From positions 1 through 35,030 of the forward strand of contig JADGOG010000013.1 in the NCBI GenBank assembly GCA_017883065.1: a stretch of DNA of 35,030 bases. Reading direction: 5' to 3'. The notes under the pieces were generated by a model. That model was not told where the DNA came from and did not search any database. It saw nothing but the letters and a program-made list of their open reading frames with translations. The translations under genes were made by a program, and so were the position numbers. The DNA comes from Acidimicrobiales bacterium (GTDB lineage Bacteria; Actinomycetota; Acidimicrobiia; Acidimicrobiales; RAAP-2). Positions 7,219 to 17,677 of this stretch are shown piece by piece (the stretch's first letter is position 1; every line of letters begins with the position of its first letter).

Positions 7219-8376
7219 GTGAAGCGCCAACTCTCCGGGGCCGTCGTTGCCCTCGTCGTGATCGCCTCGGGTGCCCTGGCCTCGGCCTGTGACGTGACCC
7301 CCACCGCCGCCTCGGCCAACGGGGACTCGATCTCCACCAGCACGCTCAACACCCAGCTCAAGACCCTCGACACGACCGTGGCCGGCGGGTGCCTGCTCCA
7401 GCTGCAGAACGCCAACCTCGCCGTCGTCTCCGGCGCGGGAACCGGGGGGCCGGGCACCTACACCATGAAGTTCGCCAACGCCGTGCTCAACAACGAGGTC
7501 GGCAATCTGTTGGCCGAGCAGTATGCGGCGTCCAAGGGGATCACCGTTTCGGCGTCGGACCTGACCACGGCAACGTCGGACTTCGCGTCCACGCTCAACG
7601 GTGAGATCAGCCAGCAGGTATCGAGTGCCACGTCGCAAGGGGCGGTCTCGGACTGCCAGCTGTCCGACGGGTCCGTCATCACCGGAAAGCAACTCCTGGG
7701 CGCGCTGCCCGCCGAGGTGCGCGACGCCCAGGTCCGCAACCAGGCGGTGGACGAGAAGCTGCTGGCCCGGGGGGCGGACCTGTCCGACCAGGCAGTGTCC
7801 AAGTTCTACAACGCCAACATCGGGTTCTTCACCCAGGTCTGCGTGAGCGCCATCGCCACCGACACCCAGGTGCACGCCAACCAGCTCTTCACCCAGCTGA
7901 ACAACGGCGCCGCCTTTGCCGACGTGGCCAAGGCCAACTCGCTCGACGCCAAGTCGGCAGCCAACGGCGGGTCGCTCGGCTGCACCATCACCCTGTCGCA
8001 GCTGGAGCAGAACCTCCAGGTCCAGGCCGTCACCGTCGGTGAGCCCATCGCCCCCATCCAGAACTCGGCCGGCCAGTGGCTGATCACCGAGGTGACCAGC
8101 CAGCAGGTCGTGCCGCTGTCGTCGGCAGCCTCGCTGGTGAGGCGCGAGCTCGTCCAGGGCACCGCCAATGTGAGCCGGGTCAGCAAGGAGATCGTGGTCT
8201 TCGCCCGGCACTCCGAGGTGTCGGTCAACCCTCAGTACGGGACCTGGAACCGCTTGACCGTGGTGCCGCCCGTGGCCCCGCCGACACAGTTCCTGCTTGC
8301 CTCAGTGGGAGGCACCAGCACCTCCTCTGGCTCGTCGGTGCTGTCTACCGGGTCCGCCTCGTCCACCGGCGGCTGA
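7219..8376 (+). CDS. SurA-like lipoprotein peptidyl-prolyl isomerase
   Basis: A 385-residue exported protein. The N-terminus has basic residues, a hydrophobic stretch and a lipobox-like LASAC with Cys 24, so it is probably a lipoprotein on the outer face of the membrane. The N-terminal half resembles SurA/PrsA chaperone domains (helical, 'NGDSISTSTLNTQL...'). A parvulin (PpiC) domain lies near 205-305 with the pattern NQLFTQLNNGAAFADVAKAN, GGSLGC and VGEPIAPIQNSAGQWLI. It would help secreted proteins fold. The end is Ser/Thr/Gly-rich. In mycobacteria a lipoprotein gene (lpqU) sits near the same place, between mfd and eno, but it is a different family. The stop is 22 bases before mazG. Confidence 0.82.
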   Translation: MKRQLSGAVVALVVIASGALASACDVTPTAASANGDSISTSTLNTQLKTLDTTVAGGCLLQLQNANLAVVSGAGTGGPGTYTMKFANAVLNNEVGNLLAEQYAASKGITVSASDLTTATSDFASTLNGEISQQVSSATSQGAVSDCQLSDGSVITGKQLLGALPAEVRDAQVRNQAVDEKLLARGADLSDQAVSKFYNANIGFFTQVCVSAIATDTQVHANQLFTQLNNGAAFADVAKANSLDAKSAANGGSLGCTITLSQLEQNLQVQAVTVGEPIAPIQNSAGQWLITEVTSQQVVPLSSAASLVRRELVQGTANVSRVSKEIVVFARHSEVSVNPQYGTWNRLTVVPPVAPPTQFLLASVGGTSTSSGSSVLSTGSASSTGG

Positions 8377-8390
8377 TCCCCTTCGGGGAG
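8377..8390 (+). promoter_or_regulatory. Small hairpin holding the mazG ribosome binding site
   Basis: TCCCC-TTC-GGGGA (8377-8389) begins at the base after the foldase stop, and its right arm plus the next G is the GGGGAG ribosome binding site of ATG 8399. A ribosome ending the foldase gene would open it, so it may couple translation of the two genes. Confidence 0.45.
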
Positions 8391-8398
8391 CACGCAGC

Positions 8399-9871
8399 AT
8401 GACGGTCGAGCACCGGGGCCACGCTCGCGTCGACGTGGTGGGACTGGGGCCCGCCGGAGCCGGCCTGATCACCGCCGACACCATGGCCCTGATGGAGACG
8501 GCCGACGCCGTCTGGCTGCGCACCCGACGGCACCCCTCGGCCTCCGCCTTCCCCGAGGCCGGCTCATTCGACCACCACTATGAGCAAGGCGAGAGCTTCG
8601 ACCAGGTCTACCGGACCGTCGTCGAAGATCTGGTGGCCGCCGCCCTCGGCCCACCGCCGGCCGCGGTGGTCTACGCCGTGCCCGGCTCGCCCAACGTGGC
8701 CGAGCGGACGGTGACCCTGCTGCGTGAGCACCCTGCCGTGGTGGGCGGACAGGTCGAAGTCCGGATCCACCCGTCGGTCTCCTTCCTCGACCTGGCCTTC
8801 GCCCGTCTGGGAGTGGACCCGGCCACGGTGGGAGTGCGGCTGGTGGACGGTGAATCGTTCGCCATCGACGCGGCCGGCGAGCGGGGGCCGTTGCTGGTGG
8901 CTCAGTGCTGGAGCAGGGCGGTGCTGTCGAACATCAAGCTGTCGGTGGAGACTGCCCCCGACCGGCCGGTGACCGTCCTCCACCACCTCGGCTTGGAGGA
9001 CGAGGCGGTGTGGGAGGTGTCGTGGGACGACCTCGACCGATCCTTCGACCCGGACCATCTCACGTCGTTGTGGATCCCGCAGCTGGCCGCCCCGGTGGCG
9101 GCCGAGCTGATGCAGCTGGACGAGCTGGTCCGCACCTTGCGTCAACGGTGCCCCTGGGACCGGCGTCAGACCCACGGGTCGCTCTCCCGGCATCTCCTCG
9201 AGGAGTCCTACGAGGTGCTCGAGGCCATCGATGCGGTCACCGCCATCGACGGCGCCGACGACAGGGCCGCCATCGACGGCGCCTACAGCAGAGCCGACGA
9301 CGGGGGAGTGGGCGAGGAGCAGGCGGTGGCCCATCTCGAGGAGGAACTCGGGGATCTGCTCTTCCAGGTGTACTTCCACGCCACGCTGGCGGCAGAGGCC
9401 GGCCGCTTCACCTTGGCCGATGTGGCCCGGGGGATCCACGACAAGCTGGTGTCGCGCCACCCCCACGTGTTCGGTGACGTCAGTGCGGAGACCGCCGAAG
9501 ACGTGGCCACCAATTGGGAGGCGATCAAGAAGGTCGAGAAGGGCCGTTCCAGCGTGACCGAGGGGATCCCGGTGGCACTGCCGGCGCTGGCCGTGGCGGC
9601 CAAGTTGCAGCGCAAGGCGCTGGCCGTGGGCATGGTTCTCCCCACGGTGGCCGACGAGGCGGTGCGGGTGGCCGACGGCGTTGCCCTCCTCGGGGCGGCC
9701 GACACACGGGCCGCGGCCGACGGTGAGGGGGGAGCCAGGGACGACGCCGCCGAGGTGGGGGACCTGCTCTTCTCGCTGGTCAGCGTGGCCCGGTCCCTCG
9801 GGGTGGATCCGGAGACGGCCCTCCGTGCCCGGTCGACTGCGTTCCGCCGCACGGTCGAGGAGTGGGGATGA
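8399..9871 (+). CDS. mazG: Tetrapyrrole methylase-like / MazG pyrophosphohydrolase fusion
   Basis: A 490-residue fusion of the YabN type. Residues 8-220 form a TP_methylase-like domain (VDVVGLGPAGAGLIT, VVYAVPGSPNVAERT). A MazG nucleoside triphosphate pyrophosphohydrolase domain starts near 237 (LDELVRTLRQRCPWDRRQTH), with metal-binding EESYE at 268-272 and EELGD at 315-319. A second, weaker MazG half follows (LAVAAKLQRKALAVGM ... DDAAEVGDLLFSL). MazG enzymes hydrolyse non-canonical or excess NTPs; the role of the methylase part is unknown. About 20 extra residues with AIDGA repeats separate the two metal motifs. ATG 8399 has GGGGAG eight bases upstream. Its place before eno matches mazG in mycobacteria, where the N-terminal domain is absent. 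Confidence 0.9.
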   Translation: MTVEHRGHARVDVVGLGPAGAGLITADTMALMETADAVWLRTRRHPSASAFPEAGSFDHHYEQGESFDQVYRTVVEDLVAAALGPPPAAVVYAVPGSPNVAERTVTLLREHPAVVGGQVEVRIHPSVSFLDLAFARLGVDPATVGVRLVDGESFAIDAAGERGPLLVAQCWSRAVLSNIKLSVETAPDRPVTVLHHLGLEDEAVWEVSWDDLDRSFDPDHLTSLWIPQLAAPVAAELMQLDELVRTLRQRCPWDRRQTHGSLSRHLLEESYEVLEAIDAVTAIDGADDRAAIDGAYSRADDGGVGEEQAVAHLEEELGDLLFQVYFHATLAAEAGRFTLADVARGIHDKLVSRHPHVFGDVSAETAEDVATNWEAIKKVEKGRSSVTEGIPVALPALAVAAKLQRKALAVGMVLPTVADEAVRVADGVALLGAADTRAAADGEGGARDDAAEVGDLLFSLVSVARSLGVDPETALRARSTAFRRTVEEWG

Positions 9872-9917
9872 CCACCAATCCATTGGCGAATGCCCAGGTC
9901 CAGACGGTTCTGGGTGC

Positions 9918-12240
<2,323 letters not shown>

Positions 12241-12244
<4 letters not shown>

Positions 12245-12744
12245 CCCGACGGCCGCCGGCCGCTCCCGGAGCAGCGGACGGTCCGGACCCGACATCGGAG
12301 GACGCCGACCGAGCGGCCGTCGAGGAACTCCTCGGGCGCCGCCCGGCGGGGGAGTTCGAAGTGGTGGTGCGAGCCGACGACGGCCGGCCGGCGGTGATCG
12401 CCAACCAACCCTTCCTCTTCGACGGCACGCCCATGCCGACCCGCTACTGGTTGGTCGACCCCCACCTGCGTGAGGTGGTCAGCACCCTCGAGTCGAACGG
12501 TGGCGTGCGGCGGGCCGAGGCCGCGGTGCCCATGGAAGCGATCAGTGCGGCCCATGCCCGCTATGCCGCGGAGCGGGACGCACTCATCGACGCCGACCAC
12601 CGGGGACCGAGGCCGTCGGGAGGGGTCGGTGGGACGCGTCAAGGGGTCAAGTGCCTCCACGCCCACCTGGCGTGGTGGTTGACCGGTGCCGACGACCCGA
12701 TCGGCGAGTGGACCGCCCGACAGATCGGCCTCCACCCCACCTGA
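12241..12744 (+). CDS. DUF501 family protein
   Basis: A 167-residue cytoplasmic protein of unknown function, matching DUF501 by its RYWLVDP segment and the C-terminal GVKCLHAHLAWWL, whose Cys and His residues could bind a metal. The first 30 residues are Pro/Ala/Asp-rich and probably disordered. GTG 12241 overlaps the stop of the FtsB-like gene as GTGA. The order eno, ftsB-like, DUF501, ppx is the same as Rv1023-Rv1026 in M. tuberculosis, which supports the assignment and suggests a shared role in growth or division. Confidence 0.88.
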
Positions 12745-12804
12745 GCCGGACGGATCGACACCCCCGCAAGAGGAACACGGTGGTGGTGGGCACGTTCGCC
12801 GTGG

Positions 12805-12810
12805 TACGAA
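12805..12810 (+). promoter_or_regulatory. Possible ppx -10 box or ribosome binding site
   Basis: TACGAA lies 6 bases before ATG 12817, the spacing of the leaderless starts elsewhere here, but it lacks the final T. The overlapping AAGGATG could instead act as a ribosome binding site. The two readings cannot be separated by eye. Confidence 0.3.
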
Positions 12811-12816
12811 GGATGA

Positions 12817-13749
12817 ATGCTTCCTATCGGTCCGGTGGCGGCCATCGATTGTGGAACGAACTCGACCCGGCTGATCATCGCCGACTGGATGGGTCGTCCC
12901 CTCGAGCGCCTGATGCGGATCACCCGGCTGGGTGAGGGCGTGGATGCCACCGGCACGTTGTCACCGGATGCCATCGAACGGTGCCTGGCCGTCCTGCGCG
13001 ACTACCGGTCGGACATGGACCGGTACGGCGTGGTGCGCGGTCGGCTGGTGGCGACCTCGGCCGTGCGCGACGCCTCCAATGGTGACGAGTTCCTGGCCGC
13101 GGCGGGCGCCGCCACCCAGTTCGAGCCCGAGCTGCTGTCCGGCGCCGACGAGGGCCGCCTGTCGATGGCCGGCGCGGTGGCGGAGCTCGATGAAGCCGAT
13201 GGGCCGTTTCTGGTGCTCGACATCGGGGGCGGGTCCACCGAGCTGGTGGTCGGTTCCGGCCCGACGGACTGGGAGTTGGCCGAGGTCTCCCTACAAGTGG
13301 GCTGCGTGAGGATCACCGAGCGCTTCCTGCGGTCGGACCCTCCGACGGCAGCCCAACTGGCCGAAGGCGAGACGATGGTCAATGAGCTGCTCGACCAGGT
13401 CATCGCCGACCAACCGCACTTCTTGGACGCCAGACGGTTGGTGGGCCTGGCCGGAACGGTGACCACCTTGGTCTCGCTCAACCAGGGGCTGGACGAGTAC
13501 GACCGCGCCAAGATCCACCACGCCGTGCTCACCGCCGCGGAGGCCGACGCCTGGTACCGGACCCTGTCCGGCGAGGTACGCGAGGCCCGCCTCGACCGGG
13601 CCGGCATGGTCCTCGGCCGGGAGGACGTGATCGTCGGCGGTGCGCTGATCCTGTCGACGGTGATGCGGCGGTTCGGCTTCGAGGAGTGCCTGGTGTCCGA
13701 ATCCGACATCCTGGACGGGATGGTGGCGGGGCTACTGGTCAGGGAGTGA
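12817..13749 (+). CDS. Ppx/GppA family exopolyphosphatase
   Basis: A 310-residue single-module enzyme that splits terminal phosphate from polyphosphate or acts on pppGpp; it is the short form without the C-terminal HD domain, like mycobacterial Rv1026. The actin-like fold shows the phosphate loop AAIDCGTNSTRLI (D11), the catalytic-region motif SGADEGRLS with E112, LDIGGGSTELVVG, and GLAGTVTTL. ATG 12817 places AAIDCGTN close to the N-terminus, as is usual. Its last 11 bases overlap the 3' end of the converging glycosyltransferase. Whether polyphosphate or pppGpp is the main substrate cannot be told from sequence. Confidence 0.92.
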   Translation: MLPIGPVAAIDCGTNSTRLIIADWMGRPLERLMRITRLGEGVDATGTLSPDAIERCLAVLRDYRSDMDRYGVVRGRLVATSAVRDASNGDEFLAAAGAATQFEPELLSGADEGRLSMAGAVAELDEADGPFLVLDIGGGSTELVVGSGPTDWELAEVSLQVGCVRITERFLRSDPPTAAQLAEGETMVNELLDQVIADQPHFLDARRLVGLAGTVTTLVSLNQGLDEYDRAKIHHAVLTAAEADAWYRTLSGEVREARLDRAGMVLGREDVIVGGALILSTVMRRFGFEECLVSESDILDGMVAGLLVRE

Positions 13750-14944
13750 CCGCGGACCTGCTCGGTGCCGTGACCGGCCCGCAGGCGGTGGCCACCCGCT
13801 CGATGAAGTCGTCGGTGGACCCGTACTCCGACTGGGCGTAGGCGAGACCCAGGGCGCTGCAACTGTCGTGGGTGGAGGGATCGAGGAGCGCTTCGACCGT
13901 CCAGACCAACTCGCTGGGGTTGGTGAACCACAGGCCGCCCCTGCCCCGCTCGGCGTGCTCACGGGCCCGGCTGTGGGCGGGGACCACGATCGGTGTGCCG
14001 AACAGGAGCGAGGTGACGCAGCGCCGGGCGAACAGCGGTCCGGGGTCGAGATCGACGGTGACCCGGGCGAAGGCCAGCAGCCGGTCGAGGTCGCTCGAGC
14101 GTTCGATGGGCCAGCCCGAGGTGACCTGGCCGTGGCGCCAGGCGCAGAATGCGTCCCGATGGGCGACGCCCACCGTGATGTCGGGGAACCGCACCCGGAG
14201 GAGCCGGGCCAGTTCACTTTCTTCGTCGTCGGCGCCCTGATCCACGCCGGTGAGCACGAGGATGTTCTCGGCGTCACCGATCCAGGTGTTCGGCTCGGTA
14301 CGCGCGCTGGGATTGGCGGAGAGCGGGGCACCGATCCGGTGGACGCGCTCACCGCCACCGTGGTGGCCGACGACGGCGCTCCGCTCCGCCTCGGTGACGG
14401 TCAGGACCGAGGCGGCCCGCCGGAAGAGGGGATCGAAGTGGGGGAAGGTGAGGGTCGCCTCATCGGACCCGAGGGGGAGCAGGGCCACCGCCAGGTCGGG
14501 GTCGAACCGGTCGACGGCGGCCAGGGCGCCCACGTTGCCGGCGCCGACGATCACCGCCAGGTCGGGCGCGAGTGAGGCCAGCAGGTCGACGGCCCCCGCC
14601 CACGGTGCGATCATGCCCTCGTCGAGCAGCGTGCTCAGCTCTGGAGTCAGCATCGGAACGGGTGTTGCGCTGGTGGCCGCGATGCCCTCCACCAGCAGGT
14701 CGCGGCGCAGTTCGGCCGAAGGCGTGACCGGGCTGGCCAGTCGGTGGAGCGTGAAGACGCCGTCGCTCCCCGAGCCGGGCACGGAACCGTCGGGCGTGAC
14801 CACGTGCACGTCGGCCCGGTTGGCCAACGCCCCGGCCACCTGGCGCGCCATCCACCCCCCCTCGGACCTCGATTCCCAGTGGGTGGCCAAGACCACGGCC
14901 ACCGGTCGGTCGGGTGGTGCCGCCATCGACGACCGGGAGGTCAT
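13739..14944 (-). CDS. GT-B fold glycosyltransferase
   Basis: A 401-residue protein with a GT4-like two-domain layout. The N-terminal half begins with PVAVVLATHWESRSEGGWMA, the donor-half topology follows after residue 200 (ENILVLTGVDQG), and the C-terminal part has FARRCVTSLLFGTPIVVPAHSRAREHA, like the loop-and-Glu region of the family, though the usual E-x7-E pattern is not clear. It probably adds a sugar to a surface glycan. It starts 43 bases after the small coiled-coil gene on the same strand, so the two likely form an operon. The acceptor and donor are unknown, and the protein is divergent. Confidence 0.65.
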   Translation of the reverse strand: MTSRSSMAAPPDRPVAVVLATHWESRSEGGWMARQVAGALANRADVHVVTPDGSVPGSGSDGVFTLHRLASPVTPSAELRRDLLVEGIAATSATPVPMLTPELSTLLDEGMIAPWAGAVDLLASLAPDLAVIVGAGNVGALAAVDRFDPDLAVALLPLGSDEATLTFPHFDPLFRRAASVLTVTEAERSAVVGHHGGGERVHRIGAPLSANPSARTEPNTWIGDAENILVLTGVDQGADDEESELARLLRVRFPDITVGVAHRDAFCAWRHGQVTSGWPIERSSDLDRLLAFARVTVDLDPGPLFARRCVTSLLFGTPIVVPAHSRAREHAERGRGGLWFTNPSELVWTVEALLDPSTHDSCSALGLAYAQSEYGSTDDFIERVATACGPVTAPSRSAVTP

Positions 14945-14987
14945 CCCTGGTGCTTCCGGCGATCCCGGGTGGGAGTCGGGGGTGGTG

Positions 14988-15500
14988 TCATCGGGTCGAC
15001 GCGTTGTCCCCGTCGCCCGCCGACGCAGTGGAGGGTCGAGACGCCGCCGCCGTCGAGGGGGGGTCGAGGTTGAGCCACAGGGCCAGCTTGGCCTGGTTCT
15101 CCGCCTCCGCAGCCTGCCGGTCGACCATGTCCTGGTTGAGCTGCTCGCACCGGAGGACGAGCTCGTCGCACCGCTTCTCGAGGGCCTCGTTGACCCGGAC
15201 CAGATGGGAGAGGAGCTCCCGCTCCTCGCGCAGGTAGGGACCGAGGACGCGGTAGGTCAGGCGACCGAACAGGCCGACTACCTTCGCCTTCGGGCCGCCA
15301 CCGCCGGCCGTTGCCTGGTCGAAGGAGTCGGGGAGCGCCCAGTGGTGGTGGAGGTACTCGAGTGCCGCTCGACTGCGGACCTGGCTGCCGTCGGCGTACT
15401 GGCGCATCTTGACCGGGGGCAGGGGCTCCCAGGTGAGGATCCGGTGCTCGGCCTTCAGCCGGGCCAGCACCACCTCCGGATCGAATTCCGACTGCTCCAC
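14988..15500 (-). CDS. Small coiled-coil protein of glycan cluster
   Basis: A 170-residue protein with no recognised enzyme domain. Residues 1-60 hold a conserved-looking segment (ILTWEPLPPVKMRQYADGSQ), 70-90 a basic and hydrophobic stretch (KVVGLFGRLTYRVLGPYL) that could lie on the membrane, and about 90-145 a heptad-like coiled coil. Proteins of this shape often sit beside glycosyltransferases and methyltransferases in actinobacterial polysaccharide clusters and may scaffold them; this is inference. GTG 15500 was chosen because AGGAG lies eight to nine bases upstream; longer frames upstream run through the non-coding region and look random. A strong hairpin sits in its presumed leader. Confidence 0.6.
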   Translation of the reverse strand: MEQSEFDPEVVLARLKAEHRILTWEPLPPVKMRQYADGSQVRSRAALEYLHHHWALPDSFDQATAGGGGPKAKVVGLFGRLTYRVLGPYLREERELLSHLVRVNEALEKRCDELVLRCEQLNQDMVDRQAAEAENQAKLALWLNLDPPSTAAASRPSTASAGDGDNASTR

Positions 15501-15566
15501 GTCGTGGCTCTCCTCATCTCGACCATGCCCCGTGCATCGGCCTGCAGAGGCAGTGCGGTGAGCGTC

Positions 15567-15594
15567 CAGAGGGCGCCCCGTTGGGCGTCCTCTG
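15567..15594. promoter_or_regulatory. Strong hairpin in leader of coiled-coil gene
   Basis: Arms 15567-15578 and 15583-15594 pair at 11 of 12 positions around a 4-base loop (AGAGGGCGCCC / GGGCGTCCTCT core). On the minus strand it lies between a -10 box (15612-15607) and the start at 15500, so it would be in the 5' leader. It lacks a T run. A role in attenuation or RNA stability is inferred. Confidence 0.55.
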
Positions 15595-15606
15595 CTTCCG
15601 CGACCG

Positions 15607-15612
15607 ATGCTA
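15607..15612 (-). promoter_or_regulatory. Minus-strand -10 box TAGCAT
   Basis: TAGCAT read on the minus strand, about 107 bases upstream of GTG 15500. It would give a leader of roughly 100 bases that contains the hairpin. No clear -35 hexamer. Confidence 0.35.
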
Positions 15613-15673
15613 CCTGTGCTTCGGAAGCCCTCCGGGGACTCGCGGATGCCGAAGGCCGACGTCGGTCCCATGG

Positions 15674-15679
15674 TAGGTT
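15674..15679 (+). promoter_or_regulatory. Plus-strand -10 box TAGGTT
   Basis: TAGGTT points towards the tandem GT2 gene and would give a leader of about 90 bases. With the TAGCAT box on the other strand it makes a divergent promoter region. Confidence 0.35.
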
Positions 15680-15740
15680 TCGCCCGATTGTGCGGACCTC
15701 CCCCACCAGCCACCGGAACCGGGACCCCATGCTCCCCGCT

Positions 15741-15766
15741 GGCACTCCCCGGCGGCACTCCCCGGC
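15741..15766 (+). repeat. 13-bp tandem repeat before GT2 start
   Basis: Two exact adjacent copies of GGCACTCCCCGGC end nine bases before ATG 15776, where a ribosome binding site would normally be. No other ribosome binding site is visible. Confidence 0.6.
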
Positions 15767-15775
15767 GGGACGGCG

Positions 15776-17677
15776 ATGACCACTCCTGAGGACCCGACCA
15801 CATCGGTGCTCGGCTGGATGGCGCAACGTCTGGCCGAAGCCGCCCTTCCCGGAGCACCTCCGACCGACGAACAGCTCGAGGCGGAGCTGGACCGTCGCCG
15901 GCGGGAGTCCGAGTGGGGCCCGGATCCGTGGGCCACGCCCACCCGCTACTGGGAGTGGAAGCACCTCTGGCACGTCGAGCGGATCGAGCACCCCGAGAAG
16001 TTCGCCGACGACCTGCCCACCGACGGCCCGCTGCTCAGCATCGTCGTGCCGGTCTACCGGCCGTCCCCGTGGTTCTTCGAGGAGTGCGTGCTCTCGGTGA
16101 TCGCCCAGACCTACCGGAACTGGGAGCTCTGCCTGTGCGACGACGGATCGGGGGACCCCGAGCTGACCCGGGCGATGCAGGCGTTCGCCGCCCGTGACGG
16201 CCGGATCAAGGTGCTGGCCCTCGAGGAGAACGGGGGCATCTCCCGGGCCACCAACCGGGCGCTCGACGAGGCCGGTGGCGAGTTCGTGGTCTTCGTCGAC
16301 CACGACGACCTGGTGGAGGCCTCGGCTCTCGGCGAGATCGCCAAGGTGGTCCTGTCGGCCGACGACGCCGACGTCATCTACACGGACGAGGACAAGCTCG
16401 ACGGGGTCGACCGGCCGTACCATCCCCATTTCAAGCCGGACTGGGATCCCGACCTCCTGTTGGCCTATCCCTACCTCGGGCACCTGACCGCCATCCGGCG
16501 TGAGCTGGTCACCAGGGTCGGGGGGCTCCGACCGGAGTTCGACGGCAGCCAGGACTACGACCTGATGCTCCGGGCCACCGAGCAGGCGCGTCGGGTGGTG
16601 CACATCCCCAAGGTCCTCTACCACTGGCGCACGGTGGCCGGCTCGGCCGCCGGTGACCCCGATGCCAAGCCGTGGGCCCACGCCGCCAGCCGGAGGGCCC
16701 TCCAGGACGCGGTCCGTCGGAGGGGGATCGACGGTGCGGTGGAGTCAGGTCCGTTCACCGGGGCCTACCACGTGCGTCGGGAGGTCCAGGGCTCCCCCAG
16801 CGTGAGTGTGATCATCCCCTTCCGCGACCAGGCGGCACTGACCGTCACCTGCCTCGAGTCACTCGATCGCTCGCCCGGCCATCCGATCAGCGAGGTGGTG
16901 CTGATCGACAACGGGAGCGTGGAGCCCGAGACCCGCGAGTTGAGGCGTCGGCTGGAGGCGAGGCCGAGGACGCGGGTGCTCGAGTATCCGGGCCCGTTCA
17001 ACTGGTCCGCCATCAACAACCTGGCTGCCGCGAGCTGCACCACGGACATGCTGCTCTTCCTCAACAACGACATCGAGGCGACCTCGGAGGGTTGGCTGAA
17101 GGCCATGGTGGAGCTGGTCCAGCGGCCCGAGGTGGGGGCGGTCGGCGCCCGCCTGGTCTACCCGGACGGCAAGATCCAACACGCCGGGGTGGTCCTCGGG
17201 ATGCAGGGGATCGCCACCCACCTGTTCAGCGGGATGAGCGGCGACCTGGGCGGGTACATGGGCTGGGACCGCGTGGTCCGCTCCTACAGTGCGCTCACCG
17301 CAGCCTGCATGCTGGTCCGGCGCCCCGTGTTCGAGGAGATGGGCGGGTTCGACGAGGCCTATCCGGTGGCCTTCAACGACCTCGACTTCTGCATCCGGTT
17401 GACCCGGGCCGGGTATCGGCTCTTGTACACCCCCCACGCCGAGCTGACCCACTACGAGTCGGTGAGCCGTGGCCTGTCCGGGTACTCGGCCGACTTCCAG
17501 GAGTTCCTCTCCCGCTGGTGGAGCCTCCTCCAACAGGACGACCCCGCCTACAACCGGAACCTCGGCCGGTTCGCCACCTGGTGCCCGTTGCGCAACCCGG
17601 GGGAGGACGAGCAGTGGCTGGAGGAGATCGGCCGCCTGGTCCCGGTGACCGCGCCGGCCGACGGGGTCGGCGTCTAG
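15776..17677 (+). CDS. Tandem-domain GT2 glycosyltransferase
   Basis: A 633-residue cytoplasmic enzyme with two family 2 glycosyltransferase domains. The first starts near 86 (LLSIVVPVYRPS) with CDDGSGD at 121-127 and the metal-binding DHDD at 175-178. The second starts near 342 (SVSVIIPFRDQ) with NND at 430-432, KIQHAGVVLG, and the acceptor-side pattern FNDLDFCIRL followed by HYESVSRG. Such two-domain enzymes build repeat units of rhamnose-rich or O-antigen-like glycans by two activities. Residues 1-80 are charged and Trp-rich and could contact partners. Its stop shares the CTAG at 17674-17677 with the converging propeller gene. Sugar specificity is not readable. Confidence 0.9.
   Translation: MTTPEDPTTSVLGWMAQRLAEAALPGAPPTDEQLEAELDRRRRESEWGPDPWATPTRYWEWKHLWHVERIEHPEKFADDLPTDGPLLSIVVPVYRPSPWFFEECVLSVIAQTYRNWELCLCDDGSGDPELTRAMQAFAARDGRIKVLALEENGGISRATNRALDEAGGEFVVFVDHDDLVEASALGEIAKVVLSADDADVIYTDEDKLDGVDRPYHPHFKPDWDPDLLLAYPYLGHLTAIRRELVTRVGGLRPEFDGSQDYDLMLRATEQARRVVHIPKVLYHWRTVAGSAAGDPDAKPWAHAASRRALQDAVRRRGIDGAVESGPFTGAYHVRREVQGSPSVSVIIPFRDQAALTVTCLESLDRSPGHPISEVVLIDNGSVEPETRELRRRLEARPRTRVLEYPGPFNWSAINNLAAASCTTDMLLFLNNDIEATSEGWLKAMVELVQRPEVGAVGARLVYPDGKIQHAGVVLGMQGIATHLFSGMSGDLGGYMGWDRVVRSYSALTAACMLVRRPVFEEMGGFDEAYPVAFNDLDFCIRLTRAGYRLLYTPHAELTHYESVSRGLSGYSADFQEFLSRWWSLLQQDDPAYNRNLGRFATWCPLRNPGEDEQWLEEIGRLVPVTAPADGVGV

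Noticed and set aside
6616-8211. 531-codon minus-strand open frame over the foldase gene
   Set aside because: Shadow frame; the plus strand has a lipoprotein signal and a parvulin domain, and the minus frame shows no motif.
13868-14575. Plus-strand frame inside the GT-B gene
   Set aside because: Antisense to a glycosyltransferase with recognisable folds; no ribosome binding site or motif.
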